DNA from: Elizabethkingia sp. YR214
Lineage (GTDB): Bacteria > Bacteroidota > Bacteroidia > Flavobacteriales > Weeksellaceae
NCBI RefSeq assembly: GCF_003058195.1
Contig: NZ_QBUH01000001.1
Location: forward strand, 248,001-312,000
Reading direction: 5' to 3'
Length of the DNA: 64,000 nucleotides
Part shown: positions 1 through 7,884 of the stretch, in pieces
Layout: each line of letters begins with the position of its first letter
Position numbering within the stretch: the first letter of the stretch is position 1
Made by a program: the position numbers and the translations under genes
The notes under the pieces: generated by a model
Databases searched by the model: none
Seen by the model: only the letters and a program-made list of their open reading frames with translations
What the model was told of the DNA's origin: nothing

Positions 1-1076
1 GGACGAAGGTCGAATACTTTTGAAACTTTGTTAGCGATCTCACCATCAGTTAAACCAACTTTAGAAGTTCCGTAAGTATTGATGAATAAACCACAAGGCT
101 CTGCAACACCAATTGCATAAGAAACCTGCACTAAAACTTCGTCTGCAACTCCTGCAGCAACAAGGTTTTTAGCAATATGACGGGTTGCATAAGCTGCACT
201 TCTGTCTACTTTAGAAGGATCTTTTCCAGAGAAAGCACCACCACCGTGTGCTCCTTTACCACCATAAGTATCTACGATGATCTTTCTTCCTGTAAGACCT
301 GTATCACCATGAGGACCACCAATCACAAATTTACCTGTCGGGTTAATGTGATATTTGATCTGATCGTTGAATAATACCTGAATATGTTCTGGTTGAGTCG
401 CAACAACTCTCGGAATTAATATATTTTTGATATCCTCACGGATTTTAGACAACATTTCTTCTTCAGAAGCAAAATCATCATGCTGTGTAGAAACAACGAT
501 AGAATCTATACGGATTGGCTTATGATCATCTGAATATTCGATAGTTACCTGGCTTTTAGCATCCGGACGAAGATAAGTAATCTCTTTACTTTCTCTTCTT
601 ATCGCTGATAGTTCTCTTAGAATAGAGTGTGCTAAATCAAGTGCTAAAGGCATATAATTAGCCGTTTCATTGGTTGCATAACCAAACATCATACCCTGGT
701 CTCCTGCTCCCTGTGCATTCGCTTTAGCCTCGAAGCTCTCATCAGTAACTTTTCTGTCAACTCCCTGATTAATATCCGGAGACTGCTCATGAATTGCTGA
801 AATTACACCACAAGAATCACCATTAAACATGTATTCTCCTTTGGTATAACCAATTCCGTTAATTACTTCTCTGGCAATATGCTGTACATCTAAATAAGCT
901 GAAGATTTTACTTCTCCGGCTAATACAACCTGACCAGTCGTTACCAAAGTTTCACATGCTACTTTGGAATCTTTATCATAAGCTAAGAAATTATCAATTA
1001 GGGCATCGGATATCTGATCTGCAATTTTATCCGGGTGTCCTTCAGAAACAGATTCTGATGTAAATAAATATGGCAT
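1..1076 (-). CDS. metK: S-adenosylmethionine synthetase (partial)
   Basis: Makes S-adenosylmethionine from methionine and ATP in the cytoplasm. Translated from the ATG at 1076, the protein starts [20 protein letters not shown], the family's N-terminal signature with the ATP-contacting GHPDK. The motifs [12 protein letters not shown] and [19 protein letters not shown], both diagnostic of MetK, follow in order. About 358 codons are visible and the C-terminus runs off the left edge of the window. No gene sits close upstream, so it probably has its own promoter and a leader of about 120 nt that resembles a SAM-binding RNA. Identification is certain; only the 3' end is missing. Confidence 0.98.
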   Translation of the reverse strand, partial: MPYLFTSESVSEGHPDKIADQISDALIDNFLAYDKDSKVACETLVTTGQVVLAGEVKSSAYLDVQHIAREVINGIGYTKGEYMFNGDSCGVISAIHEQSPDINQGVDRKVTDESFEAKANAQGAGDQGMMFGYATNETANYMPLALDLAHSILRELSAIRRESKEITYLRPDAKSQVTIEYSDDHKPIRIDSIVVSTQHDDFASEEEMLSKIREDIKNILIPRVVATQPEHIQVLFNDQIKYHINPTGKFVIGGPHGDTGLTGRKIIVDTYGGKGAHGGGAFSGKDPSKVDRSAAYATRHIAKNLVAAGVADEVLVQVSYAIGVAEPCGLFINTYGTSKVGLTDGEIANKVSKVFDLR

Positions 1077-1136
1077 AATACAATATATTATTGTGTTAAA
1101 ATACTGGAATATGCACTGATTGAAAAGACAAGAAAT

Positions 1137-1190
1137 ACCGTTTTAGCATTTTTTTAATGAGGTTGCAATCAGCACAAATTTTTCCTCTCA
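1137..1190 (-). ncRNA. Candidate SAM-II-like riboswitch in the metK leader
   Basis: The RNA reads UGAGAGG (1190-1184), a loop, UUGCA, ACCUCA (1163-1158), an A-rich stretch, then GCUAAAACGGU. This follows the order of SAM-II aptamers: a P1 strand, a loop ending UUGCA, the second P1 strand, an A-rich linker, then GCUAAAA and a G-rich pseudoknot strand. P1 would be about five pairs with a bulge, and the pseudoknot partner in the loop is only wobble-compatible, so the fit is imperfect. The loop is longer than in textbook SAM-II. Position before metK supports the idea. No covariance search was run. Confidence 0.4.
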
Positions 1191-1202
1191 ATAACTTGGT
1201 TG

Positions 1203-1231
1203 CAAATTTACATCTTTTATTTAAAAAACAA
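1203..1231 (-). promoter_or_regulatory. metK promoter
   Basis: A TAAATTTG -7 box (plus-strand CAAATTTA, 1203-1210) is preceded by TTG at 1231-1229 with an 18-bp spacer, matching the Bacteroidota sigma factor consensus. Transcription would start near 1198 and give a leader of roughly 120 nt that contains the SAM-II-like element. Confidence 0.55.
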
Positions 1232-1278
1232 TTAAACAAAAGATGCTTTTTATCATACTAAGTTAGTAGAGGTTTAGT

Positions 1279-2232
1279 CTACTCCGGCTTAACCCCCACA
1301 AAATCTGCAGGTGCGGCATCATACTTCAGTTTATTTTTCAGTGATTCACGAATAGAATCCGTCATTTCATCCAGAAGTTTTTGCTTGTATGTTGGCTTAT
1401 AATAAATAAGACTTATTTCTCTTTTCGGGTAAGGTTTTCTGAAATGGAAGACCTTTTCTCTTTGTCCTTCCGTAAGGTGATCCACAGCCATTTCCGGAAT
1501 AACCGTCAATCCTCCGACTCTGTCTACCATCTGAACCAAAGTATTAACGCTGGATGCTTTGAAATCCAGATTAGATGGCTTCAGTTCGTTTTCTTTTAAT
1601 TTACAGATATTTTCTACCTGCGTACGAAGGCAGTTTCCTTCTGATAATAACCATACGTCTTCCAGATCAATATCTTCAGGGATAATGAAGCTGTCTCCGT
1701 CTTTGTTAAGATCTTTATTAGAAGAATAAATCAACAATTCTTCGTTGTACAGAAAATCACTAAAGAATTCATCTGCGGCGGCATAAGGCGTAGAAATAAT
1801 CCCCGCATCAATCTCACCGGATTTTAGTGCCTTAATTACATTCTCTGTAGTCATTTCCTTCACATTCATTTCAATCTTAGGATTTCTTCTGAGGAAATCA
1901 AAGATCTCATTAGGCAGCAGGAATGCAGATACTGTAGGAATAATTCCAAGATTAATTTTCCCTGACACGATATTGTTCAGGAGATTGGCCCTGTTACGGA
2001 GTTCCATAACATCATCTATAATCTTTTTGGCTTGTTCTATAATTTGTTGACCGGCATCTGTCGTGCGAATAGGATGGCTTGTACGGTCAAAAATCTTGAT
2101 ATCCAACTCTTCTTCAAATTTCTGAATCATCGCACTCAATGTTGGTTGTGTTATAAAACATGCCTGCGCTGCTTTACCGAAGTGTTTATACTTGTCAACA
2201 GCGATCAAGTATTCAAGTTGTTGGATATTCAT
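1279..2232 (-). CDS. oxyR: LysR-type peroxide regulator OxyR
   Basis: A 317-aa LysR-family activator that senses hydrogen peroxide through a reversible disulfide. The N-terminal helix-turn-helix (residues 1-60) has the family pattern LEYLIAVDKYKHFGKAAQAC with TQPTLSAMIQKFE. The effector domain contains EGNCLRTQVENIC, placing Cys201 and Cys210 in the arrangement of the OxyR redox pair (Cys199/Cys208 in E. coli). That separates it from other LysR proteins. It is divergent from a catalase gene with a 98-bp gap, the usual oxyR-kat layout. The -7 box of its own promoter overlaps a palindrome, so it probably represses itself. Confident. Confidence 0.93.
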   Translation of the reverse strand: MNIQQLEYLIAVDKYKHFGKAAQACFITQPTLSAMIQKFEEELDIKIFDRTSHPIRTTDAGQQIIEQAKKIIDDVMELRNRANLLNNIVSGKINLGIIPTVSAFLLPNEIFDFLRRNPKIEMNVKEMTTENVIKALKSGEIDAGIISTPYAAADEFFSDFLYNEELLIYSSNKDLNKDGDSFIIPEDIDLEDVWLLSEGNCLRTQVENICKLKENELKPSNLDFKASSVNTLVQMVDRVGGLTVIPEMAVDHLTEGQREKVFHFRKPYPKREISLIYYKPTYKQKLLDEMTDSIRESLKNKLKYDAAPADFVGVKPE

Positions 2233-2256
2233 AGAATATATAAATTAAAAGTATAA

Positions 2257-2272
2257 CAAATATAGCTATTTT
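2257..2272. promoter_or_regulatory. oxyR promoter box and probable OxyR operator
   Basis: The minus strand carries a TATATTTG -7 box (plus 2257-2264), about 25 nt before the oxyR ATG. It overlaps ATAGCTAT (2262-2269), the core of an imperfect inverted repeat. OxyR half-sites in proteobacteria contain ATAG and CTAT, so this is a reasonable operator for autoregulation and for activating katA. A candidate katA -7 box, TAATTTTA, lies at 2290-2297 on the plus strand. Binding is inferred. Confidence 0.4.
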
Positions 2273-2330
2273 CTTTTTGATAAAATGCCTAATTTTACTA
2301 ATCCAAAAATACTTAAATAAAAATACAGTT

Positions 2331-3824
2331 ATGGAAAATAAAAAGAAGCTTACCAACGCAGCCGGGATACCATACTACAATCATGAAGATTCACAAACTG
2401 TTGGTTCCAGAGGCCCTGTTTTATTACAAGACTTTATTTTACAAGAGAATTTAGCTCATTTTGTAAGAGAAAGAATTCCTGAAAGGATTGTACATGCTAA
2501 GGGTTCTGGTGCTTACGGAAAATTTACTGTAACTGGTGATATTAGTAAATATACCCGTGCAAAGCTTTTCTCTAAAGTAGGAAATGAATGTAAGATGTTT
2601 GCCCGTTTCTCTACCGTTGGTGGAGAAAAAGGAAGTGCTGATACGGAAAGAGACCCAAGAGGATTCGCTCTGAAATTTTATACTGAAGATGGTAACTGGG
2701 ATCTGGTTGGAAACAATACTCCTGTATTCTTCATTAAAGATGCAAAGAAGTTTCCGGACTTTATACATACCCAAAAGAGAGTACCAAGAACTAACCTTAA
2801 AGACCATACTGTAATGTGGGATTACTGGTCTCTGAATCCAGAATCTCTACATCAGGTATTAATACTGATGTCCGACAGGGGTACTCCTCATGGCTACAGA
2901 CATATGCATGGCTATGGTTCTCATACTTTTGCAATGATTAATGACAAGAACGAAAGACATTGGGTAAAATTCCATTTTAAAAGTCATCAGGGAATCAAAA
3001 ATTTCAACAATGAAGAGGCTACTGAAATGAAGGGTAAAAACCCGGATTTTGCTCAGGAAGATCTTGTAGATGCAATAGACAACGGAAATTTCCCAAAATG
3101 GACAATGCAAATACAGGTAATGACTGAGGAACAGGCTAAAAACTTCCGTTGGAATCCTTTCGATGTTACTAAAGTATGGCCACATAGTGAATATCCATTA
3201 ATCGATGTTGGTGTTATGGAACTGAATGAGGTTCCTGTAAACTATTTTGCACATGTTGAGCAAAGTACATTTGCACCAAGTAATCTTGTCGACGGTATCA
3301 GCTTCTCTCCGGATAAAATGCTTCAGGGACGTTTATTCTCTTATGCTGATGCTCATCGTTACAGAGTTGGTGTCAATTCCCATTATTTACCGGTAAACGC
3401 ATGTCCTTTCCAGGTAAACAACTACCAGAGAGACGGTTATATGGCTATGGGAGACAACGGCGGAGATGCACCTAATTATTTCCCGAATAGCTTTGACAAC
3501 ATAGCTCCGGATCCGGCATATAAACCTTTCGAAGAGGAATTGGATAGCGCTCACGTAGCATTCTTCGATAGAAATAAGGATGATAACGATCACTACACAC
3601 AGCCCGGACTTTTATATTCCAAAGCGATGAATGACGAGGATAGAAAAAATCTTATTCACAATATCGTGGAACATATGAAAGGAATAAAAGGGGAGAAAAA
3701 AGATCTTATTATCAATAGACAATTATGCCATTTTTTCAGAGCTAACATTGATCTGGGGATAAAAATAGCAGCCAGCCTTGGAGTAACTATAGACGCCAGC
3801 CAGATGCAACATTCAACCCAATAA
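2331..3824 (+). CDS. katA: Haem catalase
   Basis: Monofunctional catalase that dismutates hydrogen peroxide. The ATG at 2331 begins MENKKKLTNAAGIPYYNHED and gives 497 aa, close to the usual small-subunit length. An in-frame TTG at 2277 would add 18 non-conserved residues and is rejected. Visible active-site features are His55 (RIVHAKGSGAYG), Asn128 (DLVGNNTPVF) and the proximal haem tyrosine Tyr336 in RLFSYADAHRYR. No signal peptide is seen, so the enzyme is probably cytoplasmic. It is divergent from oxyR, which probably controls it. A strong hairpin terminator follows, so it is likely monocistronic. Confidence 0.96.
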   Translation: MENKKKLTNAAGIPYYNHEDSQTVGSRGPVLLQDFILQENLAHFVRERIPERIVHAKGSGAYGKFTVTGDISKYTRAKLFSKVGNECKMFARFSTVGGEKGSADTERDPRGFALKFYTEDGNWDLVGNNTPVFFIKDAKKFPDFIHTQKRVPRTNLKDHTVMWDYWSLNPESLHQVLILMSDRGTPHGYRHMHGYGSHTFAMINDKNERHWVKFHFKSHQGIKNFNNEEATEMKGKNPDFAQEDLVDAIDNGNFPKWTMQIQVMTEEQAKNFRWNPFDVTKVWPHSEYPLIDVGVMELNEVPVNYFAHVEQSTFAPSNLVDGISFSPDKMLQGRLFSYADAHRYRVGVNSHYLPVNACPFQVNNYQRDGYMAMGDNGGDAPNYFPNSFDNIAPDPAYKPFEEELDSAHVAFFDRNKDDNDHYTQPGLLYSKAMNDEDRKNLIHNIVEHMKGIKGEKKDLIINRQLCHFFRANIDLGIKIAASLGVTIDASQMQHSTQ

Positions 3825-3848
3825 AATATCAATTTTTTATAGATAAAG

Positions 3849-3881
3849 CCAAACTCATATTTTGTAGTTTGGTTTTTTTTA
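3849..3881 (+). terminator. katA terminator
   Basis: CCAAACT (3849-3855) pairs with AGTTTGG (3866-3872) across a 10-nt loop and is followed by a run of eight T. Confidence 0.85.
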
Positions 3882-3951
3882 TTACTTTTAACTAATATTC
3901 TTTATTTTTTTTCAAAAATTAGAGATATAATTCTTACAAAAAGAAGCTAAT

Positions 3952-4710
3952 ATGAACATTAACACACGCCAGGAAAACAATATTTTTACAATAGAAATTA
4001 ATCGCCCTGAGAGTCTGAATGCACTAAACGGACAGACCTTGCAGGAGATTAATGAGGCTGTTTCCCATGCTGAGGAAAATCCGGAAGTCCGGGTTATTAT
4101 TATTACCGGAAGTGGTGAAAAATCTTTTGTTGCAGGAGCCGACATTAAAGAATTCTCAGATTATAATGCTGCTCAGGCAGAAGAAATGTCCAGAAAAGGA
4201 CATATAAATGTTTTTGATAAAATTGAAAATTTAAAGAAACCGGTTATTGCCGCAATTAATGGTTTTGCACTGGGTGGAGGACTAGAACTGGCAATGGCTT
4301 GTCATATCCGTTATGCATCTGAAACTGCCAGATTAGGCTTACCAGAAGTTACTTTAGGCCTTATCCCTGGATATGGCGGGACACAGAGGCTTCCAAAATT
4401 AGTAGGTAAAGGCCTTGCCAACGAAATTATATTCTCTGCGAAAATGATTCCTGCTCAAAGAGCTAAAGAAATAGGATTGGTAAATGATGTTTTTCCATTA
4501 GCTGACTTGATGGATAAAACAAAAGAGTTGGCATCTACAATTGCTAAAAACTCACCTCTTGCTATTACGGAAGCTATTGCTGCTGTAAATGCTTCATATT
4601 CTGAAAACGGATTTGAAAAGGAGATAAAATCTTTCGGAAAATTATTCGAACTGGAAGATAAAAAAGAAGGAGTTGCAGCGTTTATAGAGAAGAGAAAACC
4701 AAATTTCTAA
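3952..4710 (+). CDS. Enoyl-CoA hydratase/isomerase family protein
   Basis: A 252-aa crotonase-fold enzyme expected to hydrate 2-enoyl-CoA in fatty-acid or branched-chain acyl-CoA breakdown. The oxyanion-hole segment AGADIKEF (residues 61-68) and GFALGGGLELAMACHI are present. Both catalytic glutamates of true hydratases are visible: Glu112 and Glu132 (GLPEVTLGLIPGYGGTQRLP). That favours short-chain hydratase over isomerase or dehalogenase members. Its stop overlaps the start of the next gene by one base (TAATG), so the two are co-translated. The exact physiological substrate cannot be read from the sequence. Confidence 0.88.
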   Translation: MNINTRQENNIFTIEINRPESLNALNGQTLQEINEAVSHAEENPEVRVIIITGSGEKSFVAGADIKEFSDYNAAQAEEMSRKGHINVFDKIENLKKPVIAAINGFALGGGLELAMACHIRYASETARLGLPEVTLGLIPGYGGTQRLPKLVGKGLANEIIFSAKMIPAQRAKEIGLVNDVFPLADLMDKTKELASTIAKNSPLAITEAIAAVNASYSENGFEKEIKSFGKLFELEDKKEGVAAFIEKRKPNF

Positions 4711-5150
4711 TGGGGGGTGAGATTACTAAATTTGATATCGCATATCTCCGTATGGCTAAAGAATGGGCCAAACTTTCTTATTGCAAAAGAAAGCAGGTAG
4801 GGGCACTGATTGTGAATAACCGTACCATTATTTCGGATGGTTATAACGGGACACCTTCAGGATTTGAAAATTGTTGCGAGGATACAGAGGGAAAGACACA
4901 TTGGTATGTTCTTCATGCTGAGGCTAACGCAATTCTGAAACTGGCTAATTCTACACAATCATGTAAAGGAGCAACGTTATATCTTACTTTATCTCCTTGT
5001 AAGGAATGTAGTAAGCTTATACACCAGTCCGGCATTAAACGTTTGGTATACATCGATGCCTATTCCGATGATGCGGGGCTTAAATTCCTGAAAGAAGCAG
5101 GGGTTGAAATATTACAAATACACGACACACACCTTGAGAATATAATATAA
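4710..5150 (+). CDS. dCMP/deoxycytidylate deaminase family protein
   Basis: A 146-aa zinc deaminase predicted to convert dCMP to dUMP for thymidylate synthesis. It has the zinc site of the cytidine-deaminase fold: His69-Ala-Glu71 (LHAEANAI) and Pro96-Cys97-x-x-Cys100 (SPCKEC). The long insert with FENCCEDTEGKTHW between the N-terminus and HAE is typical of dCMP deaminases and ComE-B-like proteins. It starts inside the stop of the enoyl-CoA hydratase gene and lies 22 bp before xerD, so it sits in a short housekeeping operon. Distinction from other dCMP-like deaminases is by overall pattern only. Confidence 0.88.
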   Translation: MGGEITKFDIAYLRMAKEWAKLSYCKRKQVGALIVNNRTIISDGYNGTPSGFENCCEDTEGKTHWYVLHAEANAILKLANSTQSCKGATLYLTLSPCKECSKLIHQSGIKRLVYIDAYSDDAGLKFLKEAGVEILQIHDTHLENII

Positions 5151-5172
5151 AAATAATATCAAAAACACACAC

Positions 5173-6102
5173 ATGGATGAAAAAAAGAATTGGGATACAC
5201 AAATTAAAAACTTTGCAGAATACTTAAAATTCGAGAAAAACTTTTCCAACAATACTTTAGATGCTTACATCAGAGATCTAAAAAAACTGGCAGAGTATGC
5301 TCAGGAATTTTTAGGAGACCTTTCGCCTGAAAATATCACTTATGATCATTTACTAGACTTTATGCAATATCAGTCTAAACAAGGCATTAGTGAAAGAACT
5401 CAGGCTCGTTGGGTATCTTCTACAAAAGCTTTTTATAAATATCTCTTCGAAGAAGAATTGATACAGGAAAATCCTACATCTTTACTGGAGGGTCCAAAAT
5501 TGGGTTTATACCTGCCGGATACCCTTAGTTTTGATGATGTGGAAAAACTAGTTTCAGTTATTGACCAGAGTACTGATATCGGACAGCGGAACTTTTGTAT
5601 AATCGAAGTTCTCTATGGCTGTGGCCTCCGTGTTTCAGAATTAATTGACCTAAAACTATCTGATATTAATTTTAATGAATCTTATATCAGGGTTGAAGGT
5701 AAGGGCAAGAAAGTAAGGTTTGTTCCATTGGCTCCTTACACTCAAAAAATTCTTCAGAATTATATTCAGCATACCAGAAGCCACATGCGTGTAGCTCCAA
5801 AAAGCACAGATGTAGCTTTTCTGAATACCAGAGGAACCGCTTTATCCAGAGTAATGGTATTTATCATGATCAAAGAAATGGCTGCAAAAGCTGGGATCTA
5901 CAGAAGTATTTCTCCGCATACATTCAGACATTCTTTCGCAACACATTTATTACAAAATGGTGCCGATCTTAGATTCATACAGGAATTATTGGGTCATTCC
6001 AGTATTACGACTACCCAAGTATATACACATTTGGATACAGAGAACCTACGGACTGCTATTATTGATTTTCACCCACGAAACAATAAACATCATATAGAAT
6101 AA
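5173..6102 (+). CDS. xerD: Tyrosine recombinase XerD
   Basis: A 309-aa tyrosine recombinase that resolves chromosome dimers at dif with a XerC partner. An N-terminal SAM-like core-binding domain (residues 10-100) is followed by the catalytic domain. The full catalytic set is visible: Arg153 (GCGLRVSEL), Lys177, His249 and Arg252 (SPHTFRHSFATHL), His275 (LLGHSSITTTQ) and Tyr284. Length and the TTTQVYTHL ending are those of housekeeping Xer proteins rather than phage integrases. No tRNA, att site or mobile cargo is adjacent. XerD versus XerC is assigned by resemblance and is less sure than the family. Confidence 0.9.
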   Translation: MDEKKNWDTQIKNFAEYLKFEKNFSNNTLDAYIRDLKKLAEYAQEFLGDLSPENITYDHLLDFMQYQSKQGISERTQARWVSSTKAFYKYLFEEELIQENPTSLLEGPKLGLYLPDTLSFDDVEKLVSVIDQSTDIGQRNFCIIEVLYGCGLRVSELIDLKLSDINFNESYIRVEGKGKKVRFVPLAPYTQKILQNYIQHTRSHMRVAPKSTDVAFLNTRGTALSRVMVFIMIKEMAAKAGIYRSISPHTFRHSFATHLLQNGADLRFIQELLGHSSITTTQVYTHLDTENLRTAIIDFHPRNNKHHIE

Positions 6103-6103
6103 T

Positions 6104-6613
6104 ATGCTAAATCTACAATTCTGCCCGAGCTGCGGAAAAGGGAGTCTGACTTTTAACGGAAGGAAAATGCATTGTACATCCTGCGATTTCGTTTTTTACA
6201 ATAATACGGCTGCTGCTGTTGCAGTTGTAATAAAGTGTGGCGACGAGGTTATGCTAACCCGAAGAAATCAGGAACCTTCCTATGGAAAGCTGGATCTTGC
6301 CGGCGGATTTATAGATTTTGAAGAAACTGCAGAGAATGCCTGCCGCAGGGAATTATTTGAAGAAATGCAGATAGAAGTTGACGAAAGCAAACTAAAATAC
6401 ATTTGTAGTATTCCTAATACCTATCCTTACAAGGATATATTATACCATACTATGGATCTTTTCTTTGAATATGAAGTAACAGAAAAATTTGATGTTGTAC
6501 TTGAAGAGCATGAAATTTCTGATACGATCTGGATTAAAAAAAATGAGATTGATCTGAATGAAATTGCTTTTGAATCGCAAAAGCAATTTTTTGAAAAATA
6601 CAGATTACAATAA
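6104..6613 (+). CDS. Nudix hydrolase with zinc ribbon
   Basis: A 169-aa Nudix hydrolase preceded by a small zinc ribbon, the arrangement found in NADH pyrophosphatase-like proteins. Cys7, Cys10, Cys24 and Cys27 (CPSC and CTSC) would bind zinc. The Nudix box runs from about residue 67: GFIDFEE, then RELFEEMQI, with Gln replacing the usual Gly near its end. Hydrolysis of a nucleoside diphosphate derivative is expected; the substrate is unknown. It starts one base after the xerD stop, so it is cotranscribed, and a strong terminator follows. Confidence 0.85.
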   Translation: MLNLQFCPSCGKGSLTFNGRKMHCTSCDFVFYNNTAAAVAVVIKCGDEVMLTRRNQEPSYGKLDLAGGFIDFEETAENACRRELFEEMQIEVDESKLKYICSIPNTYPYKDILYHTMDLFFEYEVTEKFDVVLEEHEISDTIWIKKNEIDLNEIAFESQKQFFEKYRLQ

Positions 6614-6621
6614 ATAGAATG

Positions 6622-6653
6622 AAAGGCCCTAAAACAGGGCCTTTCTTATTTTC
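6622..6653. terminator. Terminator between Nudix gene and catB
   Basis: AAAGGCCC (6622-6629) pairs perfectly with GGGCCTTT (6637-6644). T-rich sequence follows on the plus strand. The two flanking genes converge here, so the hairpin may serve both strands. Confidence 0.85.
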
Positions 6654-7278
6654 AGATATTCTTATAAAACTTGTATAATAAATTGATATTGCCGGAACAA
6701 AGTATCGGCACTGCTTCTGCAAGAACCTCTTCATTCCATTCCCACCATTTTATTTCGAGCAATATTGCTATATCGTTTTCACTAAATCTTTTTTTAATCA
6801 GTTTTGCAGGATTACCTCCAACAATAGCATAAGGTTCTACATCTTTTGTTACTAATGCACGGCTGCCTATTACAGCTCCATCCCCTACTTTTATTCCCGG
6901 CATAATCATCGCTTCGCCTCCGATCCATACATCGTTCCCGATGATTGTATCACCTGCATTTTTAAAGGCATCAATACTGTTTTCAAAGACTTCCACTTCA
7001 TTCATATAAAAAAATGGAAAGCTGGATATCCAGTCATATCGGTGTCCCTGATTGCCTGCCATTATAAAACTAGCCCCAGTTCCTACAGAACAGTAAGATC
7101 CTATAACTAATTTATCTACATCGTCTCTGTCTGGCAACAAATAGCGGGCGCAATCATCAAATGAATGTCCGTGATAATAGCCTGAATAATAAGAATATTT
7201 ACCGGCAATGATATTAGGATTCTGGATATGGTCTTTTATGATTTTCCCTTTGAAAGGGCTTTCGAAGAAATTTTTCAC
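6652..7278 (-). CDS. catB: Type B chloramphenicol O-acetyltransferase (CatB family)
   Basis: A left-handed beta-helix xenobiotic acetyltransferase that transfers acetyl from acetyl-CoA to chloramphenicol or a related hydroxyl acceptor. The start is set at the GTG at 7278, giving [12 protein letters not shown], which matches family N-termini and 208 aa. An in-frame TTG at 7302 would add eight residues. The family core [20 protein letters not shown] and the catalytic His79 in GNQGHRYDW are present, with hexapeptide repeats ([17 protein letters not shown]). There is no integron attC or transposase nearby, and the gene sits among chromosomal genes, so it looks intrinsic. Resistance itself is inferred from the family. 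Confidence 0.88.
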   Translation of the reverse strand: MKNFFESPFKGKIIKDHIQNPNIIAGKYSYYSGYYHGHSFDDCARYLLPDRDDVDKLVIGSYCSVGTGASFIMAGNQGHRYDWISSFPFFYMNEVEVFENSIDAFKNAGDTIIGNDVWIGGEAMIMPGIKVGDGAVIGSRALVTKDVEPYAIVGGNPAKLIKKRFSENDIAILLEIKWWEWNEEVLAEAVPILCSGNINLLYKFYKNI

Positions 7279-7312
7279 GTTTATAACTTTTAAATTTAAC
7301 AATAGAAGAATT

Positions 7313-7394
7313 GGAGTTATATAGTAATAACTCCTAAAAAGTGATGTATGTTAATTTAAAAAAGCTAATGCGTTAATTTCATAAGACAAATTTA
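7313..7394 (-). promoter_or_regulatory. catB leader: promoter box, five-codon frame and hairpin
   Basis: Reading towards catB there is a TAAATTTG -7 box (plus 7387-7394) with a poor -33 element. Next comes a short reading frame, ATG AAA TTA ACG CAT TAG (7382-7365), then an 8-bp inverted repeat (7313-7320 with 7327-7334) containing AGGAG. The start codon lies about 35 nt further on. The order of tiny leader frame then hairpin resembles the translational attenuators of inducible cat genes in Gram-positive bacteria. Function here is speculative, because Bacteroidota rely little on Shine-Dalgarno pairing. Confidence 0.3.
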
Positions 7395-7428
7395 TAAAAA
7401 TATACCGAAACTATGACTAATAAAGCAT

Positions 7429-7881
7429 TTAATACTTATTATCAGTCAGCAGCTTCTTAAAATACTCAGTGAGTGTATTTCTTTCAGTATTATTTAGATT
7501 TGCTTCCGGATGCTTTAATATATATGCTGGCATTGGCATAGAACGCTGCTCTATTGTAGCAACAGATTTCTGTAATATAGTTGTTTTCTGATCTTTATTG
7601 TACTGACTCCATTCAGAATAATTCAACCGTGCTTTACCTTCATTTACGTGGTCTTTTACCGTCCACGAAATAGGCGCAATATAAGAGTACCATGGATACT
7701 TCGTTTCATCAGAATGACAATCATAACAGGCACGTTGTAAAAGCTGCGTAACGACTGCCGGAGATTGTTGTATACTGACAAAGCTATCTTTCTTATCTAC
7801 AGGTTTATTGGTTCTGTTTACAGGAATAAGCTGTATAACAACTAGTACAACAAGTCCCCAGAAGAAAATTTTCTTTATCAT
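7429..7881 (-). CDS. Haem-binding domain protein (Haem_bd type)
   Basis: A 150-aa protein with an N-terminal hydrophobic segment (residues 4-20) that acts as a membrane anchor or signal, followed by a periplasmic domain. A single c-type haem motif, Cys52-Tyr-Asp-Cys55-His56, is followed by KYPWYSYIAPISW, a pattern characteristic of the Haem_bd domain of Bacteroidota. A candidate distal methionine occurs in RSMPMPAYILKHPEA. Three bases separate it from the upstream lipoprotein gene, so the two share an operon. Its partner and electron-transfer role are not known from the sequence. Confidence 0.8.
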   Translation of the reverse strand: MIKKIFFWGLVVLVVIQLIPVNRTNKPVDKKDSFVSIQQSPAVVTQLLQRACYDCHSDETKYPWYSYIAPISWTVKDHVNEGKARLNYSEWSQYNKDQKTTILQKSVATIEQRSMPMPAYILKHPEANLNNTERNTLTEYFKKLLTDNKY

Positions 7882-7884
7882 AGG

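Noticed and set aside
177-374. Plus-strand frame inside metK
   Set aside because: It is a shadow of the conserved metK frame on the other strand, which encodes clear family motifs.
5173-6102. Integrase of a mobile element
   Set aside because: Housekeeping Xer length and motifs, no tRNA or att repeats, and ordinary neighbours.
6652-7278. catB as part of an integron cassette
   Set aside because: No attC site, integrase or other cassette nearby, and the base composition is like that of the neighbours.
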